In this document: piece after piece, positions 18,108-26,050 of the stretch
Layout: each line of letters begins with the position of its first letter
How positions within the stretch are numbered: the stretch's first letter is position 1
Source of the DNA: JBHENN01 sp046262015
Lineage (GTDB): Bacteria; Actinomycetota; CADDZG01; WHSQ01
Length of the DNA stretch: 35,998 bases
Assembly: GCA_046262015.1 (NCBI GenBank)
Contig: JBHENN010000005.1
Location: forward strand, 1-35,998
Direction of reading: 5' to 3'
Translations under genes and position numbers: made by a program
The notes under the pieces: generated by a model
What the model was told of the DNA's origin: nothing
Database searches by the model: none
Seen by the model: the letters and a program-made list of their open reading frames with translations, nothing else

Positions 18108-18350
18108 CTACAGCACGTCGCGGTCGCGGACCTCGCGGTCGCGGACCACCGTGGTGGTCTGCCCTTGCCCCCGGTTGCCGAAGGGGGCGAAGCTGCTCCA
18201 GAACAGCAGCGAGAGAAGCAGGCCGATCGCGCCGACGACCATGAGGATCATGCCGACGGTGTTGATCTCGATGCCCGAGACCTCGAACTCGACCGCCCAG
18301 GCGAGGATCGCCCCCACGGCCAACAGGAACAAGCTGACTCCCAGACCCAT
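18108..18350 (-). CDS. DUF6458 family small membrane protein (80 aa)
   Basis: An 80-residue protein with two hydrophobic helices (about residues 2-20 and 30-50) separated by EFEVSGIEINTVG. This pattern, starting MGLGVSLFLLAVGAILAWAV and continuing through VGMILMVVGAIGLLLSL, matches DUF6458 as I recall it, a family common in actinobacteria and of unknown function. The hydrophilic C-terminal tail ends in a repeat-like RDREVRDRDV. The ATG at 18350 has a strong GGAGGTGAT ribosome site about 9 bases upstream, suggesting good expression. It is probably monocistronic: its own hairpin terminator lies just downstream, and the FAD oxidoreductase gene ends 151 bases upstream. Confidence 0.87.
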   Translation of the reverse strand: MGLGVSLFLLAVGAILAWAVEFEVSGIEINTVGMILMVVGAIGLLLSLLFWSSFAPFGNRGQGQTTTVVRDREVRDRDVL

Positions 18351-18501
18351 TGACTATCACCTCCCTCGACGGCTCGTACCGCCCATGCGGGGATGCCGCT
18401 GGGTGCGTGGCGAGTGCTCCGTAACGCAGTCACCGCTCGCGACGTTACCCGTTTGGCCGCTCCTCGAAAAGCCGGTCCACAGGGGCCCGCGAGGGCGGCG
18501 C

Positions 18502-20166
18502 TCAGCCGGACGTGGCTCCCGCGGCGGGCTCCGCCGGCTGGGGAGGCTGGGCTTGCTCGGGGGGCTCGGCGGCCTCGGCCTCGCGCTCGCGCTCGGCCTC
18601 CTCGGCGGCCCGCGGACCGTGCCCGCGCGCGACCAGGTCCTCGATCACGGCACGCGCCGCATTGCGGCCCGGCGCGCCGGACACCCCTCCTCCTGGGTGC
18701 ACGCCGGACCCGCACAGGTAGAGGCGCGGCACGGGCGTGCGGTAACGGTGCCACCCCGGCGACGGCCGGCGGTCGAAGAGCCAGTCCGGGAGGAGCTCGC
18801 CGTGGAAGATGTGCCCTCCCGTGAGACCGAAGCGCTCCTCGAGGTCGGGAGGACCCAGCACCATGCGGTCCTCGACCAGATCGGTGATGCCTGGCGCGTA
18901 GCGCTCGAGCGTGGCGAGCACGAGGTCGCCCACCTCGTCACGGCGCGCATCCCATCCTCCGTCGCCGAGCTCGTAGGGGACGTACTGGGCGAAGACGGAC
19001 AAGGTGTGCTTGCCGTCCGGAGCAAGCTCGGGCTCGGATGCGCTCTGGATCCACGCCTCGCAGAACACCGCCTCCGGCAGCGAGCCCTCGGCCGCCGCCC
19101 GGCACGCCTCCTCGAGGTAGTCGATCGAGGGCGCGACCGTGATCGTGCCGAGGTGTTCGGGCCCGGGCTTGTCCCCATCCGACATGCCGGTGAACCGGGG
19201 TAGCCCGCCGAGAGCGCAGTTGACTTTCACGACGGTCCCCTGCGTCGGCAGGAGGCCGACGTCCTGGACCCATTCCGGCGGCAGCGCCGGATCGTCGAGC
19301 AGCGCCGCGGTGCGCTTCGGATCGGCGCCCGAGCAGACGACGCGGGCGTCGATCTCCTCGCCCGAGGCCAGCACGACGCCCTCGGCGCGCCGTCCGGATG
19401 CGAGCTTGACGCTCTGCACCTCGGCCTCGAGGCGGATCTCACCGCCGGCGGCGCGCACGACGTCGGCGAGCTGGTCGGTGATCGCGCCCATCCCGCCGCG
19501 CACGAAGCCCCACGCGCCGTTCGATCCCGCCGCCTGACCGAAGGCATGGTGCAGGTAGATGTAGGCGGTACCGGGCGTACGTGGGCCGGCGACGGACCCG
19601 ATGATCCCCTGCGACGCCATCAGCCCTTGCATCACGGGCGACTCGAAATGCTCCTCGCACAGGTCGGCGATCGAGCCGTCGACGGTCTTCTTGAAGAGTC
19701 GGTCCACCTCCGACCTCCTAAAGGCGCGCCGGGCCTGCTTACGTGTGGCCGCGAAGCTGAGCAAGGGACGCAGCCGGACGGCCGCCTCCTCGAATAGCTC
19801 GACGAAACCCGGATACGCGTCCGCGTCCGCTTTCGAGACCTCGGCTATGGCGTCGTGACGCTTCTGGGGATCGCTCCACAGCAGGAGCCCTCCCCCATCC
19901 TCCAGCGGGGCGAAGACCTCCGGGTCCTTGGGACGGACGTCGAGGTCGAGACCCAGCTCGGAGACGACCTCGCGCTGCAGGAGCGACAGCGAGTACGACG
20001 CCGTCGATATCAAAAAGCCGGGGAACAGCTCTTCGGTCACGCACGCGCCCCCGATGCGGTCGCTGCGCTCGAGGACCAGGGTCCTCAGACCCCCCCGGCA
20101 CAGGTACGCGGCGCACACGAGCCCGTTGTGGCCCGCTCCGATGACTATCGCGTCGTAGCTCGACAT
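18502..20166 (-). CDS. FAD-dependent oxidoreductase, phytoene-dehydrogenase-like
   Basis: A 554-residue flavoprotein of the phytoene dehydrogenase/PYROXD2-like group. The N-terminus has the dinucleotide fold DAIVIGAGHNGLVCAAYL (residues 5-22), then LVLERSDRIGGACVTEEL and the substrate-region TASYSLSLL. The C-terminus has the FAD-closing block LYLCGSGVHPGGGVSGAPGR. The group catalyses FAD-linked dehydrogenation or isomerisation of hydrophobic substrates; no crt gene is nearby, so carotenoid chemistry is not supported here and the substrate is unknown. The last 35 or so residues are a low-complexity Glu/Ala/Pro tail (AEREREAEAAEPPEQAQ). The ATG at 20166 follows GGAG. It diverges from a small zinc-ribbon gene with about 70 bases between them. 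Confidence 0.92.
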   Translation of the reverse strand: MSSYDAIVIGAGHNGLVCAAYLCRGGLRTLVLERSDRIGGACVTEELFPGFLISTASYSLSLLQREVVSELGLDLDVRPKDPEVFAPLEDGGGLLLWSDPQKRHDAIAEVSKADADAYPGFVELFEEAAVRLRPLLSFAATRKQARRAFRRSEVDRLFKKTVDGSIADLCEEHFESPVMQGLMASQGIIGSVAGPRTPGTAYIYLHHAFGQAAGSNGAWGFVRGGMGAITDQLADVVRAAGGEIRLEAEVQSVKLASGRRAEGVVLASGEEIDARVVCSGADPKRTAALLDDPALPPEWVQDVGLLPTQGTVVKVNCALGGLPRFTGMSDGDKPGPEHLGTITVAPSIDYLEEACRAAAEGSLPEAVFCEAWIQSASEPELAPDGKHTLSVFAQYVPYELGDGGWDARRDEVGDLVLATLERYAPGITDLVEDRMVLGPPDLEERFGLTGGHIFHGELLPDWLFDRRPSPGWHRYRTPVPRLYLCGSGVHPGGGVSGAPGRNAARAVIEDLVARGHGPRAAEEAEREREAEAAEPPEQAQPPQPAEPAAGATSG

Positions 20167-20236
20167 GGGAGCTCCACGTGGGGCAAGTCACACCTCCATC
20201 AACCGGACGGGAAAAGCAGGCTAACCTCTGGGGCCC

Positions 20237-20380
20237 ATGGGGATCACGGCGTTCTGCACGAGCTGTCAGCGAACCGTATATGTAGAAGAGGACCACACCG
20301 CGGTCTGCCCGGTGTGCTCCACCCCGCTGCTCGAGACCGCGCCGCCCGCGCCCACCGATCAGACCGAAGGCGCGAAGTAA
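20237..20380 (+). CDS. Small zinc-ribbon protein (47 aa)
   Basis: A 47-residue protein beginning MGITAFCTSCQRTVYVEE, with two CxxC pairs (CTSC and CPVC) 14 residues apart, the layout of a zinc ribbon. The C-terminus is a short Pro/Ala/Thr tail. The ribosome site is weak (GGGG just upstream of the ATG). The gene diverges from the FAD oxidoreductase and its last 22 bases overlap the 3' end of the histidine phosphatase gene on the other strand. The regular pair of CxxC motifs in so short a frame argues that it is real. Its function is unknown; a metal-binding or nucleic-acid-binding role is only inferred. Confidence 0.62.
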   Translation: MGITAFCTSCQRTVYVEEDHTAVCPVCSTPLLETAPPAPTDQTEGAK

Positions 20381-20955
20381 GCGGCCGAGAGGACGCGATC
20401 GCCCTCTAGCTCCAGCGTGGTGACCGAGCCGGTCTGACAGGGCGCGAACCCGAGCCACGGCGGCACCCTCCGCTGGGCCAGCGCCAGACGTGCCACCAGC
20501 ACCGGCGTCTGGTGCGACACCACGACGAGGTGGCGCCCCTCGCATCCCCCCGCCGCCTCCCAGATCGCTTCGAGCATGCGCAGCTTGATGTCGGCGAAGG
20601 ACTCGCCCCACGACGGCTTCAGCGGGTTGCGCAGCGCCCACCACTGCTTGGGCTTGCCGATGATGCCGCCGAGTGTGCGCCCCACGCCTTCCAGCGTCGT
20701 GCCGCTCTCTATCAGCCGGGGGTCGGTGACGATGTCGAGCCCGTGCGGGCGGGCGATCGCCTGCGCGGTCTCCTGCGCCCGTTCGAGCGGGCTCGAGCGG
20801 ATCTCGGCGACGTCCGCGTCGGCCAGCCGCTTCGCCGCCGCCTCGGCCTGGCGCCTCCCGCGCTCGGACAGGTGGTAGCCGGGGAGGCGTCCGTAGATCA
20901 CTCCCTGCGGGTTGTGGACCTGGCCGTGTCGGACGAGATGAACTGTGACCGGCAC
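20359..20955 (-). CDS. Histidine phosphatase family protein (phosphoglycerate-mutase-like)
   Basis: A 198-residue member of the histidine phosphatase superfamily. The phosphohistidine motif is LVRHGQVHN (Arg9, His10). Also present are the phosphate-pocket Arg in SPLERAQETA and the second catalytic His in VVVSHQTPV. Length and motif spacing fit the broad-specificity phosphatases (GpmB/CobC-like), not true glycolytic phosphoglycerate mutase, so the substrate is open. The start is a GTG at 20955 without a clear ribosome site. It diverges from the saccharopine-dehydrogenase-like gene with only 44 bases between starts, so the two promoters must overlap or the transcripts have short leaders. Confidence 0.92.
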   Translation of the reverse strand: MPVTVHLVRHGQVHNPQGVIYGRLPGYHLSERGRRQAEAAAKRLADADVAEIRSSPLERAQETAQAIARPHGLDIVTDPRLIESGTTLEGVGRTLGGIIGKPKQWWALRNPLKPSWGESFADIKLRMLEAIWEAAGGCEGRHLVVVSHQTPVLVARLALAQRRVPPWLGFAPCQTGSVTTLELEGDRVLSAAYFAPSV

Positions 20956-20999
20956 GGTCGCACAGTACCCCCGAGGAGCGCTCGATAGGGTGGCGGCAC

Positions 21000-22073
21000 A
21001 TGGCCGACATCGTGCTCTTCGGAGCCACCGGCTACACCGGCAAGCTGACCGCCGAGGCGTTGGGGCGGCGCGGCGCGAGCTTCGCAGTGGCCGGCCGCAA
21101 CCGCACCAAGCTCGAGGCGCTGGCGGAACGGACGTCCGCGTCCGACGTGCACGTCGCCGAGGTCGGCGACGTCGACTCCCTGGTCCGGGCGCTCCGAGGG
21201 GGGCGCGTCTTGCTCACGTGCGTGGGCCCGTTCACCCAGCTCGGCTCGACCGCGGTGGAGGCGGCCCTGACCGCCGGGACCCACTACCTAGACTCCGCCG
21301 GGGAGTCCGGCTTCATAACCTCCCTGATCGAGCAGCACGGCTCCGCCGCCCGAGCCGCCGGCATCGCGATGGCTCCGGCGATGGGCTTCGACGAGGTTCC
21401 CGCCGACGTCGCGGCCACCCGCGCCACCGCCGGCATGGAGGAGGCCGACCTCGTCCTGACGTACGCGTTCCCAAGCCACGGCTCGTCCGGCACCATCCGC
21501 ACGATCCTCACCAATATCGTGGGGGGACGGGGCCGATGGATCGACGAGGGTGCCGCCGTAGAGATCAGGGCCGGCCATCGGCACCGGTGGGCGCCGATGC
21601 CACCGCCGCTCGGGCCGCGCCCCAGCATCTCGTTCGATCTCGCCGAAGGTCGCCTCGCGCCCCTGCACCTGTCGCTCCGCTCGCTCCAGACGTTCGTGAC
21701 CGCCGGTCGCCTCCAGCACGCCGGGGTCCGCTTCGGCGCGCCTGCGATCCGGACGCTGATGTCGATGCCCGGCGCGCCGAAGCTGATCGAGAAGCTCCTT
21801 CCTACCGGGGTCGGGCCCGGCGAGGAGGCGCGCCTCAAAGGAGGGTTCACGATCCTCGCTGAGGCGCGCGCCGCGGGGGTGCAGCGCAACGTCGCCGTCA
21901 TGGGTAAGGACACCTACGGCCTGACGGCCGAGCTGCTGGCGACCGGAGCGCTGACCATGGCGACGGACGGGTTCTCGGGCGCGGGCGTGCTCGCTCCGGT
22001 GCAGGCGGCGGGACTGGAAACCTTGCAAGACGAGATGGAACGGCACGGGGTAACGATCCAGGTCTTCGAGTAG
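21000..22073 (+). CDS. Saccharopine dehydrogenase family NAD(P)-binding reductase
   Basis: A 357-residue protein with an N-terminal Rossmann fold: IVLFGATGYTGKLTAEAL (residues 4-21), then AVAGRNRTKLEAL. Further blocks such as VLLTCVGPFTQLG, HYLDSAGE and MAPAMGFDEVPADV are typical of the trans-acting enoyl-reductase/saccharopine-dehydrogenase-like group, which includes the mycobacterial Rv2449c/Rv2953 type. The fold predicts NAD(P)-dependent oxidoreduction; no polyketide synthase or lysine-pathway gene is present to name a substrate. The ATG at 21000 has only a weak GGGTGG upstream. It is followed after 37 bases by the 131-residue unknown gene on the same strand, so the two may be co-transcribed. 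Confidence 0.9.
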   Translation: MADIVLFGATGYTGKLTAEALGRRGASFAVAGRNRTKLEALAERTSASDVHVAEVGDVDSLVRALRGGRVLLTCVGPFTQLGSTAVEAALTAGTHYLDSAGESGFITSLIEQHGSAARAAGIAMAPAMGFDEVPADVAATRATAGMEEADLVLTYAFPSHGSSGTIRTILTNIVGGRGRWIDEGAAVEIRAGHRHRWAPMPPPLGPRPSISFDLAEGRLAPLHLSLRSLQTFVTAGRLQHAGVRFGAPAIRTLMSMPGAPKLIEKLLPTGVGPGEEARLKGGFTILAEARAAGVQRNVAVMGKDTYGLTAELLATGALTMATDGFSGAGVLAPVQAAGLETLQDEMERHGVTIQVFE

Positions 22074-22110
22074 AGCTTAGAGCGGTTAAGAACCGAGCGG
22101 AAGGAGCGTG

Positions 22111-22506
22111 ATGGGGGCGCGTCTGCACTACGCGAAGGTGATCGACCGGCAACTCTTCATGAACCGCGGGGGCAAGGTGACGCCCGGTCTCGACAACGAG
22201 GTACTCATGGCGGGCGAGCCCGGCGAGGCCGCGGTCTTCCTCGTCATGCGCGCGTGGGGCGACGACCACGGCACGTTCACCGAGCAATGGCGGATCGAGT
22301 CACCCGGCGGCCGGGTCGTATACGAGAACGTCCCCCGCGAACTGCACATCGCGACCGAGGCCCACGTCGAGAAGCTGGAGGACGAGGTCGCCGGACTGGA
22401 GCTCGAGTACGCGGCCGAGGACTACGAGACCGTGTTCACCCTCGACGAGAGGGAGGTCGCGCGCGTGAGGTTCGCCGTGCGACCAGACGGCGTGGCGACC
22501 GCCTAA
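22111..22506 (+). CDS. Conserved-looking protein of unknown function (131 aa)
   Basis: I do not recognise this protein. The ATG at 22111 has AAGGAG about 4 bases upstream; a GTG directly before it is too close to that site. The product (MGARLHYAKVIDRQLFMNRG...) has no signal peptide or membrane helix and reads as mostly beta-strands: alternating hydrophobic residues in AAVFLVMRAW, FTEQWRIES, GGRVVYENV, DYETVFTLDE and VARVRFAVRPDG. That suggests a compact beta-sandwich. No catalytic motif or Cys is visible. It lies between the reductase gene and the 102-residue membrane protein gene on the same strand. A small inverted repeat, CGGTT and AACCG separated by three bases, lies just upstream. Confidence 0.82.
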   Translation: MGARLHYAKVIDRQLFMNRGGKVTPGLDNEVLMAGEPGEAAVFLVMRAWGDDHGTFTEQWRIESPGGRVVYENVPRELHIATEAHVEKLEDEVAGLELEYAAEDYETVFTLDEREVARVRFAVRPDGVATA

Positions 22507-22593
22507 ACGGGTCAAAGTTGTAACCACCGCCCGGCGGGCGTCGTCCAAAGGATGCTCGGGCGGAAACGCCGCCCGGAACAACGGAGGTGCAAG

Positions 22594-22902
22594 GTGTACG
22601 AGTTCGCCATCGTGGTGCTGCTCGGGATCGGTGTCTTCAAGTTGATCGACATGGGCAACGAGTACGTGAACCTGTCGAAGGTGCAGTCGATCCTGACGAT
22701 CGCTCTCGGAGCGGTGGTCGCGTGGGCGCTCGAGTTCTCGCTGTTCTCGCAGTGGAACATCGACGTCCGGTCCGAGACCCTCGGTTACGTCGGCACCGGC
22801 CTGATGATCGCCGCAGCCGGTTACGCGACGCCGCAGGTCTTCGAGCACGTGGCCGAGATCCTGGGCCACCGCAGGGAGACGCGGGTCACCCGAGCCGCGT
22901 GA
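22594..22902 (+). CDS. Small membrane protein of unknown function (102 aa)
   Basis: The GTG at 22594 is chosen because GGAGGT lies 5-6 bases upstream; the frame from 22552 adds a basic leader with no ribosome site. The protein has about three hydrophobic segments: near residues 2-17 (YEFAIVVLLGIGVFKL), 33-50 (ILTIALGAVVAWALEFSL) and 65-80 (LGYVGTGLMIAAAGYA). The end is a basic tail (GHRRETRVTRAA), presumably cytoplasmic. It resembles small actinobacterial membrane proteins, but I cannot assign a family. It is followed by a strong terminator, so it ends its transcription unit; the 86-base gap upstream leaves room for its own promoter. Confidence 0.87.
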   Translation: MYEFAIVVLLGIGVFKLIDMGNEYVNLSKVQSILTIALGAVVAWALEFSLFSQWNIDVRSETLGYVGTGLMIAAAGYATPQVFEHVAEILGHRRETRVTRAA

Positions 22903-22918
22903 GGTAGCTGCTTCCCCG

Positions 22919-22946
22919 AAAGGCCCCCGGTTCGCCGGGGGCCTTT
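22919..22946 (+). terminator. Strong intrinsic terminator with a TTCG loop
   Basis: A perfect 12-base-pair stem (AAAGGCCCCCGG with CCGGGGGCCTTT) closes on a TTCG tetraloop, 17 bases after the stop of the 102-residue membrane protein gene. The stem runs into TTT on the plus strand and, by symmetry, on the minus strand, so it could block transcription both ways. Confidence 0.92.
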
Positions 22947-23009
22947 CCGCGTCACCCTCCGACGTCCGGCCGCTAATGTCCTTGTTTCGCCTACTCAGGA
23001 GGACCTCGC

Positions 23010-23810
23010 ATGCCCACCGCGACGATCGGCGGCACTCGCATCAACTACATCGACAGCGGCGGCGACGGCGCGCCGGTCCTGCTGGTGCACGCGTTCCCGC
23101 TGGACGCGCAGATGTGGGAGCCGCAGATCGAGGCGCTCGGCGACCGCTTCCGGCTCATCGCGCCCGACCTCAAGGGTTTCGGTGGCTCCGATGCCCCGCA
23201 AGACCGCTCGCTCTACTCGATGGATTCCTACGCCGACGAGCTCGCCGGGGTGCTGGACGAGCTCGGCCTGGACGCGCCCGTGCTCGTGGGCCTCTCGATG
23301 GGCGGCTACATCGCGTTCGCGTTCCTGCGCAAGCACCGCGCGCGCGTGCGAGCTCTCGTCCTCGCCGATACCCGCGCCGAGGCCGACCCACCGGAGGGCA
23401 TAGCCAAGCGGACCGCGCAGCAGGAGCAGGTCGCGTCCCAAGGGACGAAAGCTCTGATCGACGCGCTATCGAACGCGCTCCTCTCGGAGCCCACACGGAC
23501 GAAGAAGCCCGACGTCGTCGACCGCGTCAAGCAGCTGATGGACAACCCGGTCGGGGGTTTCATCGGCGCGCTCGAGGCGATGAAGGCCCGTCCCGACTCG
23601 ACCGACGAGCTCACCGCGATCGACGTCCCGACCCTGGTGTTGGTCGGAGAGAACGACGCCGTCACCCCGCCCGAGGCGGCGCGCAAGATCCACGAGCACG
23701 TGGGCGGCTCGCGCCTCGTCGTGATCCCCGAGGCCGGTCACCTGTCCAGCCTGGAAGCTCCCGAGGCGTTCAACGGCGCGCTGGCGGAGTTCCTCGGAGG
23801 GCTCTTCTAG
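23010..23810 (+). CDS. Alpha/beta hydrolase
   Basis: A 266-residue alpha/beta hydrolase of standard length. The catalytic triad is readable: nucleophile Ser96 in VGLSMGG, Asp216 in VGENDAVTPP and His244 in PEAGHLSSLE. The oxyanion-hole region is VLLVHAFPLDAQMW, and the DLKGFGGSD block after strand 4 is typical. These enzymes cleave esters, lactones or amides; the closest style is the 3-oxoadipate enol-lactonase/esterase group, but no aromatic-degradation genes are nearby, so the substrate is open. The ATG at 23010 has AGGAGG 7 bases upstream. The strong terminator before it makes this a new transcription unit, possibly including the nuclease gene 69 bases downstream. Confidence 0.93.
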   Translation: MPTATIGGTRINYIDSGGDGAPVLLVHAFPLDAQMWEPQIEALGDRFRLIAPDLKGFGGSDAPQDRSLYSMDSYADELAGVLDELGLDAPVLVGLSMGGYIAFAFLRKHRARVRALVLADTRAEADPPEGIAKRTAQQEQVASQGTKALIDALSNALLSEPTRTKKPDVVDRVKQLMDNPVGGFIGALEAMKARPDSTDELTAIDVPTLVLVGENDAVTPPEAARKIHEHVGGSRLVVIPEAGHLSSLEAPEAFNGALAEFLGGLF

Positions 23811-23879
23811 GAGCTGCCGGTTCGAGGGACGGCTCGGCAAATCCGGCGCTTGGCGGCGGTCGACTCCTAGGCTTCGCTC

Positions 23880-24674
23880 ATGGGTCAGATGCTCCTCAAG
23901 CTGTCTCCCTCGAGCGCCACGGACTTCAAGAACTGCCCGCAGCTCTTCAAGTTCCGGGCGATCGACCGCCTCGCCGAGCCCGTGTCGGGTCAGGCGGCGC
24001 GGGGCTCGCTCGTCCACGCGGTCCTCGAACGGCTCTTCTCGGAGCCGGCGCCGGGCCGGACCCCCGAGCGCGCCGATGCCCTCCTCGAAGCGCTCTGGAG
24101 ACAGGTACGGGACGACCCCGAGTTCCGACCGTCGGGACTGGAGGCGGACCAGGAGCGGGAATGGCTGGAGGAGAGCAGGTGGCTGCTGGGCAACTACTTC
24201 CGCTTGGAAGACCCGCGCACGCTCCACGCCACGGAGCTCGAATGGTGGGTCGAGCACGAGGTCGCCGATGTCCACCTCCGCGGGATCATCGACCGGGTCG
24301 AGCGGGGCTCGAACGGGTGGGTGCTGACCGACTACAAGACCGGCCGGGTGCCACGGGAGGAGCGGGAGATCGCGGCGTTCTTCGGGCTTCGCTTCTACGC
24401 GCTCGTGTGCTGGCGGGCGTTCGAGGTGATCCCCCGCGAGATAAGGCTCATCTACCTCGCCGACCCGTCGATCCTGACGCTCAATCCGAACGAGCGGATG
24501 CTGATCGCGTTCGAGCGGCAGATGGTCGCCCTAGGCAAGGCGATCCGCAAGGCTGCCGACACCCAGGACTGGCGCAGCCGCCCGTCGCCGTTCTGCATGA
24601 CGTGCGCGTTCCAGCCGCTGTGCCCGGCGTGGGCGCACGCCACCACCGCGACGACCGACCAGGTCGAGACCTAG
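23880..24674 (+). CDS. Solo RecB-family Fe-S nuclease (PD-(D/E)XK, Cas4/AddB-like)
   Basis: A 264-residue protein consisting of just a RecB-type nuclease domain. Core residues are His46 in GSLVHAVLE, Asp138 in RGIIDRV, and Asp151 and Lys153 in LTDYKTG. The usual QxxxY motif appears as GLRFYAL, without the Gln. Four Cys fit a 4Fe-4S cluster: Cys19 in KNCPQLF and Cys239, Cys242 and Cys248 in CMTCAFQPLCP. The architecture matches the nuclease domains of the AdnAB proteins in this window but lacks a motor. Such solo proteins are often called Cas4-like or RecB-family exonuclease; no cas genes or repeats are nearby, so a CRISPR role is not supported. The ATG at 23880 has only a weak ribosome site. 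Confidence 0.9.
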   Translation: MGQMLLKLSPSSATDFKNCPQLFKFRAIDRLAEPVSGQAARGSLVHAVLERLFSEPAPGRTPERADALLEALWRQVRDDPEFRPSGLEADQEREWLEESRWLLGNYFRLEDPRTLHATELEWWVEHEVADVHLRGIIDRVERGSNGWVLTDYKTGRVPREEREIAAFFGLRFYALVCWRAFEVIPREIRLIYLADPSILTLNPNERMLIAFERQMVALGKAIRKAADTQDWRSRPSPFCMTCAFQPLCPAWAHATTATTDQVET

Positions 24675-24702
24675 CGCGCGACGGACGCCGTGGCGCCGGC
24701 GG

Positions 24703-26046
24703 TCACTCCGGCGGAAGGTCGGCCAGGCTGCGGTACAGCTCGGACGCCGCGTTCTCTCCGAGAGCGAGGCTCTCGAGACGGTAGCTCTCGTCGACGCCGT
24801 GCACCCCGTCGAGCGGGAGGGCGAACCCCGAGACGATCGCGGGGATGCCACGCGCGGCGAACGACGCGAGCACTGGGATCGATCCCCCGACGCGGACCAG
24901 TGCCGGGGGGCGCCCGCACGTCCTCTCCAGGGCACCGGCCGCGAGCCGCAGGGGGGGACGGTCGGGGTCGAACACCGCGGGCTCGCCGTGCGACACGATC
25001 GCGGTCGAGACCTCTGCGTCGGGCGGGGCGGCGTCCTCCAGCAGCCTCAGTAGCTCCGGTCCGATCACCGCGACCCTCTGGCCCGGCGCCAGCCGCACCG
25101 ACACCTTGGCTTGGGCGGTCGCCGGCACCATCGTGCGGATCTGGACCGCATCGCCTCCGGTGAGACCGTTGACGTCGATGGACGCGTCGGCCCAGTTGCG
25201 TTCGTAATACTCGGGGCCGGAGCGGGACGTCAGCGGGCGCCCACCGACCTCGGCGATCACGCCGTCGCCGGGAGGGAGCCGCGTCCACGCGTCGAGCTCG
25301 GCCTCGGTCGGAGGAACGATGCCCTGGCGTAGCTCGGCGCGCAGGCGCCCGTCGGGACCGGGCAGAACCGCCGCGATCATCTGGTGCAGCACGTGCACGG
25401 CGTTGAGGACGCTCCCGCCGTACATACCGGAGTGGAGATCGGCCGGCGCGGTGCGCACCCGGACGTCGGCCATCGCGATGCCGCGCAGGCCGAGGGTGAG
25501 GGCGGGGGTGGTCGCGTCAAGCATGTCGCCGTCGAAGACGATCACGCAGCGGGCGCCGCGCTCGTCCTGCGCGAGCCAGCGGTCGACCGTCTCTCCCCCG
25601 GTCTCCTCCTCGCCCTCCACGACCACGCGCACGTTCACGGGAAGCCGGCGCGCCGCGGCCAGCTCGCAGGCTACGTACAACAGCGGCAGGAAGTTGCCCT
25701 TGTCGTCGGACGCGCCGCGCGCGTAGATGCGACCGTCCCTGATGTCGGGCTCGAACGGCGGGGTGGTCCACGCTTCGGCGGGCTCGGCCGACTGTACGTC
25801 GTAGTGGCCGTAGATCATGACCGTCGGCGCGCCGGGGTCGGTCGCCTCCAGCTCGCCCACGACGACCGGGTTGCCCCCCTGGTCCGCGAAGAGCTCGGCG
25901 CGGCCGCCCGCTGCCCGGACCCTGGCCGCGGCCCACTCGGCGGCGCGCACCAGGTCGGCGGGGTCACCCCCTCCGGACGAGACCGAGGGGATCCGGAGCC
26001 ACTCGAACAGCTCGTCGAGCAGCGCGCGCGAGGGGGCCGGCGCCAC
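24703..26046 (-). CDS. M20 family metallopeptidase (dipeptidase-like)
   Basis: A 447-residue cytosolic M20 peptidase with two-metal ligands in order: His81 in YGHYDVQ (Asp83 supports it), bridging Asp114 in GASDDKGN, the EGEEETGG block with catalytic Glu (about 146-148), Asp172 in IVFDGDM, and a C-terminal His in DGVHGVDESY. The inserted dimerisation domain lies between about residues 190 and 340. Family members hydrolyse dipeptides or related amides. The start is a GTG at 26046 without a clear ribosome site, only four bases after the crotonase-family stop, so translation is probably coupled. It converges with the solo nuclease gene. Confidence 0.93.
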   Translation of the reverse strand: MAPAPSRALLDELFEWLRIPSVSSGGGDPADLVRAAEWAAARVRAAGGRAELFADQGGNPVVVGELEATDPGAPTVMIYGHYDVQSAEPAEAWTTPPFEPDIRDGRIYARGASDDKGNFLPLLYVACELAAARRLPVNVRVVVEGEEETGGETVDRWLAQDERGARCVIVFDGDMLDATTPALTLGLRGIAMADVRVRTAPADLHSGMYGGSVLNAVHVLHQMIAAVLPGPDGRLRAELRQGIVPPTEAELDAWTRLPPGDGVIAEVGGRPLTSRSGPEYYERNWADASIDVNGLTGGDAVQIRTMVPATAQAKVSVRLAPGQRVAVIGPELLRLLEDAAPPDAEVSTAIVSHGEPAVFDPDRPPLRLAAGALERTCGRPPALVRVGGSIPVLASFAARGIPAIVSGFALPLDGVHGVDESYRLESLALGENAASELYRSLADLPPE

Positions 26047-26050
26047 CGGG

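Noticed and set aside
23880..24674. CRISPR-associated Cas4 interpretation of the solo nuclease
   Set aside because: No repeats, spacers or other cas genes occur in the window. The domain is equally typical of stand-alone RecB-family nucleases.
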